Of a stretch of DNA of 64,000 bases, positions 35,174 to 47,337 are shown in pieces. Under the pieces are notes generated by a model, which did not search any database, was not told the origin of the DNA, and worked only from the letters and a program-made list of their open reading frames with translations. The position numbers and the translations under genes are program-made. Position 1 is the first letter of the stretch; the number at the start of each line of letters is the position of its first letter. The stretch comes from Pyrenopolyporus hunteri (taxonomy: Eukaryota > Ascomycota > Sordariomycetes > Xylariales > Hypoxylaceae): the NCBI GenBank assembly GCA_902806595.1, contig CADCXC010000004.1:2976001-3040000 (forward strand). The letters run 5' to 3'.

Positions 35174-36098
35174 TTTAGAAAATACGTGTTGATACCCTGA
35201 TTTCTCATCTACTAGAGCCCCCCCCCCCTGGAGGACTATATGCCTAAGGCAGGTTATATAAAAGTTATAGAAAGTGATTTAAATCCCACTGCGTGATGTG
35301 TCCGTCCGCTTCGATTGAAATAAAACTCATTAACATAAGGAGCAACTAACACTTGGAATGCGAAGAGTTTCCCAATAAAGTGTATTGATATAATGGCAAA
35401 TGTCTTAGGGTCCGTGTGACATGTTAAAAGTGATGTAATTCATGATATCGTAGGCTTTGAATACCTGCGTATGCTCGCTAGAAAAATAAGGGAAGCAAAT
35501 AACCTCGAGGGCAGCCACTCCTTAATTCATACGTCTCAGTTCAAGGATTTAAACAAGTCAGACACTACATACCTGAGTCTGCCCCTTTTTACTCTTGATA
35601 GCTTAAGATAGAACTGCATATCCCTAAGAAAATTTTCTATGTATCTAGGGGGGGACTAAAAGAAAACAGGTGCGATATAGGGGGGTATACCTGCCAATTT
35701 CCAAACGTAGAGAGACCTAGAAGGAATATCCTAACTATCTATTTTCTACATTCTCTCTGTTCAACGGATAAGTAAAGCATCATACGCAGTAACCTTTAAA
35801 TGTTTAAATAGCTAGGTACCTTAAGTATCATTATATTCCGAAGTAATTTCGTTATAACTCTCAATACATGTACTCAAAAGTCCTAGACGCACCTAGAATG
35901 TAACCCTATCCGAACTCGAGGTAAGCGCCTTAATTCCCAGCTATTCCCACCACGCCCTCCCGCCAAAGTTAGATATCGTCGTCAGTGTCGTTACTATTCC
36001 TGCTAATTTCTATACTACCAGATATCGCGATAGACGATACGTATCGCGCGGAAGACTCCACCATCAGGTGCATGCTTCTCATACCGAATACCAACTAC
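35174..36098. other. Intergenic, convergent 3' ends
   Basis: 925 bases between MTD1 and the ankyrin gene. Includes an 11-base C run near 35218-35228 and two G runs near 35648 and 35680. AT-rich otherwise; no gene recognised. Confidence 0.5.
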
Positions 36099-39000
36099 CT
36101 ACATACCAAGTAACTCTAGCAGGGCTTCCGGAGCACTTGAAAAACTGACATGACCCTTATCATCTATAGCGTCCTTCTTGTGTTCAGCCCAGGCCGAAAA
36201 AGATTTGTGGAGATACTGTATTGAAACGTAATCTCGCTCTTCTTCTCCTTCCTGCGGCTCTTGGGTTTCCTCTGGCCCCGCCTCGTTGAAATCGGCACCA
36301 TCGGAGATGTTGACCCGCTCAGGAGTCTCCTCTGTCAACCTCTTGGCTACGTCGGTAGCTTCGCTTAAGCTGGCAAGGCGGCGCTTCCCATTGACCTTGG
36401 CGAGGTATTCTTCCATTACCCGCCAGGTGGATTCCACGCGGTTTTTCGCGGAGCCTTGCGAGCTATCATCAGCAAATGGGTTGTCGGGTCGCCAGGAGTC
36501 TTGTCTGGGCGGCACAATCTGCAAGTGTCGATAAGATTCGGCGGTAGGTTGGGAGTTTATCTTGGAATTGACGAAGAGGTCATACGCGACTTCGCTGGGG
36601 GTACGACCTATTGCATTCTCGCGATACAACAGCGTAGGGTCTTGGGCGAGAAGCACTTGGGCGTGTCCTGGGAGATAGCGAAGCACCGCAGTGTGGAGAA
36701 CTGTGTCGCCTGAACCATTGAGAATGTCGAGTTCTGCCCCGCCGGAGAACTCTAAGATTAAACGTAGCATCTCGATATTTTGAGTGTCTTCGTCATTGAT
36801 TATGAGTAACTTGTCGTCTATATCCCGTGTATACCTAATACGATTGACGGCTTTTAGCCAGAGGTGAAGGGGGGTATCGCCACCGTGAGTGAGGCCATTC
36901 CGCTGGAGGAACAAATGCGACCTAAGATCTGTGTCCAGGAGGTCTAGGAGGTCGCGAAGCTGCTTGGGCTTGGGGTTATTAGTCAGGGAAGCATGTATGA
37001 TATTGTTAGATTTCTTGTCCTTCACCGATTGGTCGGCCCCAGCTTTGATGAGGGTCTTCGCGAATTCGACTCTCCCGAGAAGGCATGCTAGGTATAGAGG
37101 AGTCCAGCCGTCGCTTGTTCTGGCCTCGAATGACGATGGACAAACCTTGATTAGATACTCGATAAGTTTGTTGGTGACCTCCGTGTCGTCGGCCATCACG
37201 GCGCAGTGAATGACAAGGTCGTCTAATAGCTGTTAGGGAAAAACAAGCACCTGGATAACGTAGGAGGATGTTTGCACTTACTTTGAACTCCAAGCCATTT
37301 AGAGATGGCTCTGTCGAACCCGCCGGGTGCCTCCTTCAGATGCTTATAGCGAGGGTCCTCCTCAGCAACCTTGGACCCGCCAAACTCTATGTAGAGTCTC
37401 ATCGGTGCACCGCTAATAATCCATTCTGTGGACTCTAAAGAGCCAAAGGCAGCAGCAGTGAGCAACGGCGGTATCTTACTTCCGGAAGCCTTGACCACGA
37501 GGTTTCGACCGGCGTTAGCCCAATCTGATCTCTTCTTTCCGTAGACGTTCAAGCCCTGATAATAACGAGGTTTTATTTGCAAAGCCGTGCCACTCTTCTT
37601 TACTAAATGCTCCACAGGAACCCCGGCGCCGGTTCGTTTAATGGCGCTCGCAAGCATTTCCGTTCGGCCGAGCTTCAACGCTTCCTCGAACAAGTTCTGT
37701 GGAAATGTGTAGAATCGGCTTGATCCATCCTCGTCAGCGGGTTCCATACGGGAAAAGCGAATATTCAGGTCGAGCAGAAAATCGAAGGCTTTCGCATCAT
37801 TCTCTACCATGGCGGCCCAGAGGAGATTATCCTGTCCTGAAAATAGTTGTCCCCACCGGAGAAGAGTCTCTTGTCTTGGAAATGGTGATGGGAAGCGGTC
37901 GGGATTCGCCCGTCCTGAAAATGATTGTGCGTGCCACCCGAGAACCACGCTTGGAGTGTTGAAGCCCTGGACTTGCATAGAAACTTGCCCGACGTTCTCG
38001 ATGGTAAATCGTGTGTCGATGATCTTTCTGTAAACTCTGGGCTGATCATCGTCGTCGGAATCTGATGAATAACCGTCTTCGCCCTCGTTCATTGTGAATC
38101 GTACTGTTTTATCTGACTCAGGTGGTGCCCATTGGGCTCGCACAATCTCTAAGATTGCTTCTGCCACTTCGTAATGTCCGCGAATGAAGGCGAGCGAGAA
38201 GGGATTGTTCTGTAGCTCGTCCCGTACGGCTATCTTCAGCGGCGGTTCTTTTCCGGCTGGGTCCCATGAAGCCAAAGTAAGGGACTTGATCACGGAAAGA
38301 TCACCGGCCCATGCTGCCTCGAAACTTCAAGAACTTAGCAATCCTGACAAATAGAGCGTGGGTGAGTGTACTCACAGCTTAATATACGCATCTCTGCGCA
38401 CACCTACGGCATCCGGGGCGTCATAAAGGTTGAACTCCAGTGAATACGGCTTGGGTAGTTGCTCCAATGGCTGTGGCTGTACAGGTTCTTCGTAGGGTTT
38501 CATGTCGGGGTACTGTTCTTGGAATGTTTTCGCATTCTTAGCCTCGAGAGCATCCTTAACTGCTTCAAGTTGCGAGATAATGCTGTCAATGTTCAATTTC
38601 TCTCGTAGGCCTCCTAACTCAGAGTTCTCCCTGAAATATTTCTCGTACTGCTCTATTTCCCTTCTGCTATTAGAGATTTTTCTTACCGCGTCCAGCAAAG
38701 CAACCCAGTGTTGGTATGTGCCTTCGCTGAATTGTTCCAGGGGCTGGGCGATTCCGGCGGGGACTTGCGGGCGTCTCCGGTAGGTGCCGTAACGGATGTC
38801 AAAGAAGCCTGGGCATTTTCCAGCATCGTGGTGTTGGTTCGCTTCCGCTAATTTGCCGCCATATTCACGATATTTGCGAAGTAGATGACGAACGAGGTCT
38901 AGTGCGGCATGGGTCCTATCACGCCAGAAGTATCCGGATCTATCTCTGATTTGAATATGGGAACTCGCGGTCAACGTGTTCGGGTCTGCCCCTCTCTCTA

Positions 39001-42000
39001 AGAGCTCGATCGCGGCTGAGGGATTTCGGGACTTGATAGCTACAATGAGAGGTTGTTCGGCATATTCTTTAAAGACATCGCGAGATTTTTCATGGACCTG
39101 CCAACCTTCAGTAAGTACATGGTCCTTAATGAAGAAAGGTGAAAGAGATAAGATGGATAACGCGGTAGGAGGCTAAGTTAGCTCTTAGGAACGGAAGCAT
39201 TGGGAGGATAAGTGGTTGGGTAACTAGGTTAGAAACTCGAGACAATAGACTTGGGGATATACTTACCGAAAGTTGATCATTCGCATCTTTCAGCCAGGTG
39301 TCGTAGTCAAGTTCAGCATTCGCTCCCGCGTCGAGTAGCCTCGATACGAGTGTCGAATTATCTCCCACGAGAGCTGTAAGCAGCGGTGTGTCTATTGTCC
39401 TTGTTCTATAATGACCTAGGACAACCGCATGGTTGATGGCGGCGTTGACGCCGATCTTGTCCTTCTCCATCAGGCTCTCAATCAGCTCCAATTTGCCGCT
39501 CTGAATATATCGGTGGAATGCGGTCACACTGTTCGGCTCAGCTTGTGAAGATGTTGCCCCTAAGCTTAAGAGAGTCTCTAACATGCGTATAGCCTTCTCG
39601 ACTGGGAGGGATAAGGCTAGGACCAATGATAACACCGCACTACTGTTAGTACCTACGCCGTCACCGACTTTAACAATCGGTAAGAGCACGTCGGCGCCAT
39701 AGTCTTGGCAGAGGAGCCTGACGACTTCACAATGGCCTCCGATGATTGCAAAGTGTAGAGGGCTGCATCTCGAGTCCCAGGCAATGGCGTCGATTTTATA
39801 GAAATCCGGTTCACTCTGATCGTCCTCGAGAACTGCGGCAGCACACTTCCCAGCCGTGTGATCTTTGCTAACCTTGACGAACGATCCGGTGGTGGCAGAC
39901 CGTGCGTCTTCGTTGCCATCCGATTCGGCGTCGCTTATCAGTTCCGCCTCGGAGGCTTCGTCGTCGGGTTCAGCGTCGGGTTCCTTACCGACCGGGGACG
40001 GCCGGTCGGTTGCATGCGCGGCACGACGATTCATGCGAAGCTGATCTTGTCTATTCTCTTCTTCCTCTTCGTTCGCGTTACTCTTCTCAAGAAGAGTCCT
40101 CGCGACCTCAATGTCGCCCCGTGCCGCAGCTAGGTGAAGGGCGGTCCGACCATCGGCCAGTCGGGGAGTGAGACGTGCGCCATGATCGACGAGACACTTG
40201 ACGATTTGGGGCGTCGAAGTCATGACAGCGAGGTGCAGTGGGGTCCGGCCTGTATAATCCCTCTTGTTAGGGTCGGCTCCTTCTTGCAGGAGCCAATCTT
40301 CTACGTGTTCAAGATCGCAGTCGACAATAGCTTGGCAGAGCCGAGCCGTGTTGCCGACGTATGCCATCTCCGTCCAGTCATCCTCCGTGAGCGGGTTGAA
40401 TGAACCGATTTGCTATGGTCGTATCAGTATTGTAGAAAAATGTCTGGTGATGGGGACGTATTCACCTGCCGACCCGGATCGTCGATGCGAAAGGAGACCT
40501 TCCCGGACACGTAAATCTCGCTCTCCTTCTCAGCTATTTCGATCTCTTCAGGAGTCTGGGGCGTTGGGCAGGTGCCGCAACAGTCACCGATCACCTTGAA
40601 TCAGTCAGGGTCGCGTTGCATTATAAATGGGTATAATGCCGGCACTTACATCCTCAACTCTTCCGAAGAAAGCAGGATGTCTATGGAGGTAAACCTCCCT
40701 ATCCTTGGGTTGATTCCATTCGGCATTGAGAACTGGGGTCCAGATCAGCATGAGAAATAAACCATAGTGATTATAAACGCCACCGAGGAATATGCGATGT
40801 AGGAAAAGTCGCGAATACTTGGGTGGCCGCTTGATACAATACTAAATATGGTTGAACTTACGCAAATCTTTGGTATAGCAGAGTTTCTCAATCTTCTTGG
40901 CATAAAACCTTTCACCATAAGGAACGGAGAAGGTATGGTAGTTGGAGACCTCGTTCTCGTCGACCCAATCAGGTACTTCATCCTCGTGGATTTCTTTGAG
41001 GTTTCCTCGAAGACGGTGATAATGAGTGTTCTCCAACGCCGGCCTTCCTCTTTCCGCTCTGCGCTTCTTCATATATTGTTCTCTTGCGTTCGTGGTAGGC
41101 AGTCGTTCAAGGACGAGCAGGCGGGCAAGCCCAAGAACCCTCATGAAACTACGCTCGAAAATGGTAGGGTCGATCCGGGATCTGTCTAATTCCTTCCAGT
41201 AAACTTCAAAATTCCGGTGATTATACTTGGAAAGGCGATTCTCATACGACGGACTCCTTCGGCTGAGATCGACCGGGTTGATCTGGGTGATATACGAAGC
41301 CAGAGCTCGGGGGGTGCAATACACCTGGTCTCCGTCATAAGCAGCACCAGAGCAGTCAATGTCGAACCCAGTGAGAATCTCTGAGACGGTCTTATAAACC
41401 CGGAGCACAATCTAAAAGAACGATTAGCAATTGACGGGAAGCGTATAGTATAACTACCAGCCCCTACCTGTATGTGACGAGTGGGATATTTACTGCCTGT
41501 TTGCCACGGAGTTAGGTCGCGGCCATAGGTTGCATAGAAGTAAGGGCCAACATACAAAGAGTGATCGCATTCTTCGTCCGCACAACCGTCACTTCAGTCA
41601 GGATAGCGTCGCGGACCTGGGTCTCGATGTCCTTGATCTTCTGGATAGCCTGCTCTTCATTGAGCCCGTATAAGAACAAGTCAACGTCAGAAGCCGGGCA
41701 AAACTCCTTGTGAAAGTATTGGCGAAGGCCTCTCTTGGTCTTATTGTATTTATCAGGAACAGGAGCAATGCAGTTGACAACGGACGAGCCGGCCGCAACG
41801 ACATTGCTCCAGTCCAGTTCGGCGAGAGAAGATTCGGAAAAGATATTGAAGTTGCGACGGAATTCTTTGAGACCAGTAACGACGGCGGGCGAGCCGTTTG
41901 CGCGTCGTTTATCGGCCGGGAGAGGCATGATATACCTCTCCTTCTCTTCCGGCGATTCCGCCTCAAGGTTACGGGCGCGAGTTCTGATCTTTGGGGTGTC

Positions 42001-42204
42001 TTTGGTGAAAAGGGGGAGGACATTGATAGTCGGGTTGTCTAGGATGGGATTGTTGCGCTCTTGAGCGTACATCTCGCGCAACTTGGTTTCGAACTTGCGG
42101 TATGGCTCCATCAACTCGCTCATGGGAAGCTTGGGATGATTGGCGATGTAATTAACCAACTCATCATGAGCAACCGGCAACTTTGGGAGGTCTATGACAG
42201 CCAT
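36099..42204 (-). CDS. Giant ankyrin-repeat protein with nucleotidyltransferase-like N-terminus
   Basis: Function unknown. Nine minus-strand exons: 42204-41556, 41496-41468, 41411-40862, 40732-40650, 40594-40466, 40412-39267, 39124-38376, 38324-37282, 37222-36099; phases sum to 1833 residues. Residues 1-480 form a conserved domain: GSS (139-141), DVD in ASDVDLFLYG (D173, D175), then IVLRVYKTVSEILTGFDIDC (D243, D245), YENRLSKY and IGSFNPLTEDDWTEMAYVG. The GS, DxD and third-acid order resembles a nucleotidyltransferase fold (inference). From about 495 to 1740 ankyrin repeats recur: TGRTPLHLAVM, GRTALHLAAARGD, SPLHFAIIGGH, PLIVAIKSRN, NPFSLAFIRGH, TPLYLACLLGR. An acidic insert (about 600-660) and a helical stretch (about 1000-1070) interrupt them. 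Exon 7 could instead start at 39097 (27 bases shorter, in frame). Similar proteins are, I believe, widespread in filamentous fungi as plain ankyrin proteins. Confidence 0.85.
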
Positions 42205-43201
42205 TGTTATTGATGTAAGCCTAGCTCGAACCTTGAGTAGTCAAAGGGTACGTTCGAGTTAAGACGTATGATCAATAAGAGCACCGGTACCGAGACGCAT
42301 AAAGAGTATTGTAAGTACCCGTGCCTATGTCAGGTAAGTCAACTAAGTCAAGCAGGTCAAGTCGAGACAAAACCTAGGGACTTATGGTCTGACATTCGAT
42401 TTAGAGGACACTGGAGGATATAGACGTTTTATATTGGAGATTTAGGTAACTGCATGTAGATACCTACCTACATACCTACCTACCTACCTAGGCACCTATC
42501 CCAGGTATCCTATCCTAAGTAGGTATCCTATCCCGGGTATTCGTGGGAGAGATGTCGATAAGAGCAAGTTCCTAGTGTCGTACTTTCGCTATCTTCCACG
42601 GCATCTACCTGGGTCACGGCTAGGCAGACTTGCCTGATCTAATTCAATCTAGTGGACGGGAACGGCGCTACCACACTTAAGTGACTTTTGGCGGAATCGA
42701 TTCGCGTCCAACGCGACTGAAGCCTAGATTGAAGCCTAAAAAATAGGGTCTATGGACACTGATAGCGGGGATCGAAGCCTAGAGCTGTCGCGAGGTCTTG
42801 TGACCTCTATACGTCCTTCGTACCACCTACCCAGGTACCTAGGTACCTACATGCACGTATACGCGTGTGGACCGGGGTATTCCCTGAGAGGTAAATTTGT
42901 GCGAGACGAGATCTCGACCAAGCCTGGGATCTTTTCTTTTTTCTTTCCTTTCCTTATTTCTCTTTTCTCCCTCAGAGGGCTTCTCGCTTTGCTTTGACAT
43001 TATGACTCCAACAAAGGCCTTGCTGCCTACTACCCGTCTCAGTATGTTGAATGTCAATCTACGGCGATTAACCACGATACAGCTTAATTCCATAATTGGA
43101 AATACGTCAGGCATCTTCGTGGACCCAGACTTACACGACATCCTCTCCATCTCCAGAACCATTAGAATATAGCCATATCTTTTTGATCGTAACCCCACGA
43201 T
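42205..43201. other. Intergenic region with TACCTA repeats
   Basis: About 1 kb upstream of the ankyrin gene and downstream of the carboxylesterase. Has TACCTACC arrays (42460-42490), a 13-base direct repeat (42503-42533) and a GGTACCTAGGTACC palindrome at about 42834-42848. No gene recognised. Confidence 0.5.
42460..42533. repeat. TACCTA array and AGGTATCCTATCC direct repeat
   Basis: Tandem TACCTACC units at 42460-42490 pass into two perfect copies of AGGTATCCTATCC (42503-42515 and 42521-42533) spaced by five bases. Confidence 0.65.
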
Positions 43202-45203
43202 TTATACATGCCTTCTTCTCGCCCATTGCGTCAGGTATTCGCGCCCGGCTAGCCTATATGTATCCTCCTCTACGTACGATCCGCCCTGCACCTCTGTTTG
43301 TAGTACCAGGTTAAGGCCGTTGAGGCCGCTTTCGCCTTCATCGTACCGTGGCCAGCGAGGCAGTTTCGGACCATTCGGATTGCCTGTATGTGCGAATCGT
43401 ATCCACTGGCTACTCACTTGATCGCTTAATTTACGGTACTCTGGCCATGGACCTATTCTTGTTGGGTTGGCGAAGACAAAAGCCACCTCACTAAAATGCT
43501 TGACACCCTGATAAGCTGGTGCGAGTTGCCCGCTCAGGCTTGGGGGATCACTCAGCGTCGTGGCGTTGGTCGTTACATTTACCCAAGGCCGAGTGTTGAA
43601 TCTATATACGTACGTCGGTGCGCGAGAAGCGTAGTTTCGCGCGTCGTAACGTCGGGGCCCGTGGTAGAAGATGTCACCCACGATGGCTGCCACCCGTTTG
43701 TATTGCCATCCTTTATCCGCAAAGCGCTCCGATCCTGTGTTTACAGGTACGCCTTGTGTCGGATCGTCCGGGTACAGCTCCAAGACTCGATCAACCGTCG
43801 CAGCGGGGAAGTCGAATCCTGTGCTGTACAGCAGGTAGCTCCGTAGGTCTGCATCCGTATTAATAATACCTACTGGGGCGTTGTCGGTGCCCTCGTCTGA
43901 TGTGGTGCCGTAAAGGTGTGGTATATGGGCGAATCGACCGGCACGTAGGAGCTCCGATGGGTAGTTGGGAAGTATGTCGCCATCTTTTTACGGCTAAGAT
44001 CAGCCGTTGCTATTTAGGCCGCGAGGGCTCGCTCTCTACCACACTATGCAATACTACAAAAAGAAACGGGACCAAGTACGTGAGATAGAAGGTAGGTTGG
44101 GTAGGTAAGATGAAGCACTCACCGACGGTAGGGTAGAAACCGGGGCCTGGAATAGCCGAAGAATTCAAAAAAGGATACAGGACCTCATAGTCGATCGTCC
44201 GCAGACATTCTAGTGTGTCGGGGGCTGAACCACAGTTGGCTTGGTCAACAATCCTATCATAAATCGGTTGATACCAATCCGATCCGTTGCACCATGCCGT
44301 CGTCGCACTCCCGCTCTCTTGAATTGACCGGTGAAAGAGTCCGTCCGTTCGTCCGCCGTAGCTCATCAAAAGTTGACCCTGCCCGGTCGTACGGCGTCAG
44401 CCTTCACTTTTTTTTTTTCACGTCGCTCTCCCTTAACACACTTCATTTAAACATACCACCGCAAAGGACCCGGCCGACTGTCCCCAGATCGTCACCGCCG
44501 ACGCATCGCCACCGAATTTCTCAATGTTCTCCTGTACCCAGGCTAGTGCTTTGCGCATATCCCGCAGTGCCAAGTTAGTATTCCCAGATCCCTACGCCGT
44601 CTGGTCAGCTTTCCAGACAAATAGACACCTGAAGCACAAAAAACGGTTGCCTCTCACCTGAATTTCAACCGAATACAAGTTTCCCCAGCCTCCTTTTCTA
44701 TAATTAATACTAGCACCTATAACGGGCAGGCCGATATCTACCGATTTCTGTACGAGATACGTGAGGTTATACGCGGGCTCTCCGCTGCTGCCATATTGAT
44801 ACCCACCTCCATGAATCCACAGCATAATCGGAAGAAGCCGGGTGCCATTGGTGTTCTCACGGACGACAGCAGGCCGCACAACATTGATGCTGAGACAGTC
44901 CTCGCTCATACCGTGTAGCACGTCGGCTGATAAGTGATAGTCTGGGCAAGCAGGCCCGTAGGCCTTCGCCAATCGCGTGCCATTCCACGTCTTGTTTAAG
45001 GACTGCGGGACACGGAATCGGTTTGGTCCGCCGGTGTCCTGGGCATACGGTATACCGAGGAAGATATCCTGATCGAATCCCGGCAGGTATAAGCCTTCAT
45101 AACTCCCATTCGTCACCGTCACAACCGGGTCGGTCCTCGCAGGCATCGCTGCCACGGGGCAGAGGACCGCCAACAGGCTCACTATATTCTTCAGAGTTGC
45201 CAT
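43202..45203 (-). CDS. Type B carboxylesterase, secreted; carries a one-base frameshift
   Basis: Alpha/beta hydrolase of the carboxylesterase B / lipase family. Minus-strand exons: 45203-44658, 44592-44457, 44378-44123, 43983-43202. A signal peptide ([22 protein letters not shown]) and several N-glycosylation sites point to secretion. Oxyanion motif HGGGYQYG, nucleophile elbow IWGQSAGS (Ser about 221), acid in [10 protein letters not shown] and His in [11 protein letters not shown] are all present. The spliced length is 3n+1: exon 2 has one base too many at 44580-44581, inside the conserved [11 protein letters not shown] segment, so the frame breaks about residue 186. Before it the sequence reads GSGN, after it [14 protein letters not shown] in another frame. 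All else is intact, so this is a recent pseudogene or a sequence error. A weak GTATTC donor could bypass it by dropping YSVEIQ. Confidence 0.85.
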
Positions 45204-45742
45204 TTGTGATGTGTTGTTGGACCAAATCATGGAAGGTCTTCAGTGTAAGTTTAACTTGATGACCTCTCCGCTGGCACTAACATATCTGTTGCGATGGGAT
45301 AGTACATTGTTGGAGACGTCACATGGACGATGATGGCGACATATATCCAAGCAGAGCACGCTAGACATGCAGCAAGATACCTTGTTTGGTACCTATCATT
45401 TGCAATCACTACCACCTAATGACGGGAGCCTGCCCCGCGCCGATTAAAAGGGTTAATACTACACCGAGCGTAGACGGGTTTTTAAATACCTCGAACGCCG
45501 TAATATCCAGATACGATTCGTAAAACCGAACAACCATGGATCATAGGAACTAGTCAAATATCTAAGGCCGGTAACCACCTAGATAATATATATAGCGAGT
45601 CGGGCACCTGTCTGAGTTTGTCACATTTTAACATCTATAGACGCTGGACGGTAAATCGACTTTATACTTGGCACGCATAAGATGTAATAGGTAGCGGGAT
45701 ATACTATCAACCAGATACGTCCGGGTTCCCATAGACTTATAT
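45204..45742. other. Intergenic region
   Basis: 540 bases between the Ayg1-like stop and the carboxylesterase start; probable promoter of the latter. Nothing specific recognised. Confidence 0.5.
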
Positions 45743-47337
45743 CTAATATCTCGGCTTCGATGGGATAGTCGACATGAATTGTTCCGCATCCCCGGGGATG
45801 TCAAGCAGCTTAAAGATCCATTCGAGAATGATGCGAGGGGCCTGCGCTTCCCCCATATGTTTAGCCCCCTGGATGAACCTAACACCGAGTGTAAGACTAA
45901 GTAATTTCCTCAAATTCCAGCAAGGGGAATAGACTGCTCTAATCGACTCACCGAGCTTCTTTCGGGCTGCCGTGTAACAGACACAAGTAGTAGTCGTCGA
46001 TCGGGAAGATCTCGTCCTCGGTCCCGTTCACCAACAGGAGACGTGTACACGGCTTCTCCAGTATGCCGGTGCTCAGCAGGGAGAACTTGGCTCGCGCCTC
46101 CTTCTTAAACTTTTCGAATTCGCGGTCCGCGTATCCGAACTTGAAGCTAAGTGCCCGAGCTAAGCTTTGAGAAAATATCAGCATTGGGACACCATTCCAT
46201 TTGCTCCTCTATCTCCAGGGCCTCGTAGTGGACAACAGGAGGACGAAAACGCCGTGCGCGAAGACCTACTCGAAAGGGAACTCGAGGTCATCGACCTCCT
46301 CTAGCCACTCCGGATCGAACATGTGATGGGAGCCGCCTCCATGCGATACGACACCCTTTAACTTATCGGCATGGGTGTGCGCGATGCGTATCGCGTAGTA
46401 CCCGCCCGTGCTGAAGCCCCAGTTGACGAGCCGGCCCTGGTCGATCCCGTCCTGCTGCGCGATCCAGTCGAACATGCTATCCCACACGCGGTCAGCACTC
46501 AGGGGATCAGATGGTGCTCCGGGATTGTCGCCGGTGCCGGGCATCTCGACGATGAGTGTCGCGCAGCCCAGTTGCGCCCACCCCTGCTTCCAGACCGATA
46601 TGTCGGTGCGGTAGCCGTCGAGGCCTGTGAATAGGATGATCAGGGGCACTTTGTGCGAGATAGAGGCTCCCGCCGGGACGTGGTAGTAGCCGAGCAGGAC
46701 CAGCCCGTCGCCGTTAGCCGCGTGAACGTGCGGGATCTCGACTTCCACCGTGGGGTATGGCTGCAGACCCAGGCCCTTGAGTGCGGCCTCTTTGCCCTTC
46801 GTCCACGCGTATCGCTGCTTCTCGGAGCGCGGAATCGGATACCGCGAGATACGGTAGACGGCCGAGGCCCGCCTAAAAGAATCGAGTCAGCATTTTCCCC
46901 ATTTCGGCCGCTTCGCTTTTAAGGGGCATGGTTGCCCCCCTACCACACGGATTACCACGTACAGGTACAACTCGGAGGCCTTCTCCTTATTCCCTTCGTC
47001 TTCAGCGGCCTGAGCCCGAGTAACGAGCTCCTCTGCTTTGGGAAAGAAGCATTGGGCGTACTCGTCCCAGTCATAGGGCCTCTTTAGCCCCTTCGCGATG
47101 ATGGTGTCGACCACCGGCTGGAAGTCCTGTATGCTTCCAAACATGAATGGGTATATACCCAACTCGCACTAGACCAGCCGATTAGTACCAGGTTGTTAAG
47201 CCAATGCCATATGATAGTTGAGGAGACGGTACCGGACGTTTCCATTTCGTCTCCCACAACGCCTTGAAGCTCTCGTGGTGCGGCGCAACGTGGCCCAACT
47301 TCTCCTGGACGAAATACTTGTTCCCCGGCGCTGCCAT
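45743..47337 (-). CDS. Ayg1-like alpha/beta hydrolase
   Basis: Related to Aspergillus Ayg1, which shortens a heptaketide naphthopyrone to tetrahydroxynaphthalene in DHN-melanin synthesis. Minus-strand exons: 47337-47233, 47168-46963, 46872-46270, 46164-45952, 45878-45743 (420 residues; Ayg1 is 406). N-terminal cap: ESFKALWETKWKRPCELGIYPFMFGS and ASELYLRASAVYRISRYP. Hydrolase core: LIILFTGLDGYRTD, nucleophile NWGFSTGGYYAIRIAHTH (Ser in GFSTG), acid in LLLVNGTEDEIFP and His in QGAKHMGEAQAP, so the triad is complete. The DPEWLEEVDDLEFPF segment is family-specific. ATG 47337 has a good context (GCCATGGC). No polyketide synthase lies in the window, so its substrate is open. Confidence 0.93.

Noticed and set aside
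35218..35690. C11 run and two later G runs as a possible structured element
   Set aside because: Runs are far apart and isolated; homopolymers in a 3' spacer explain them and no four-tract quadruplex is formed.
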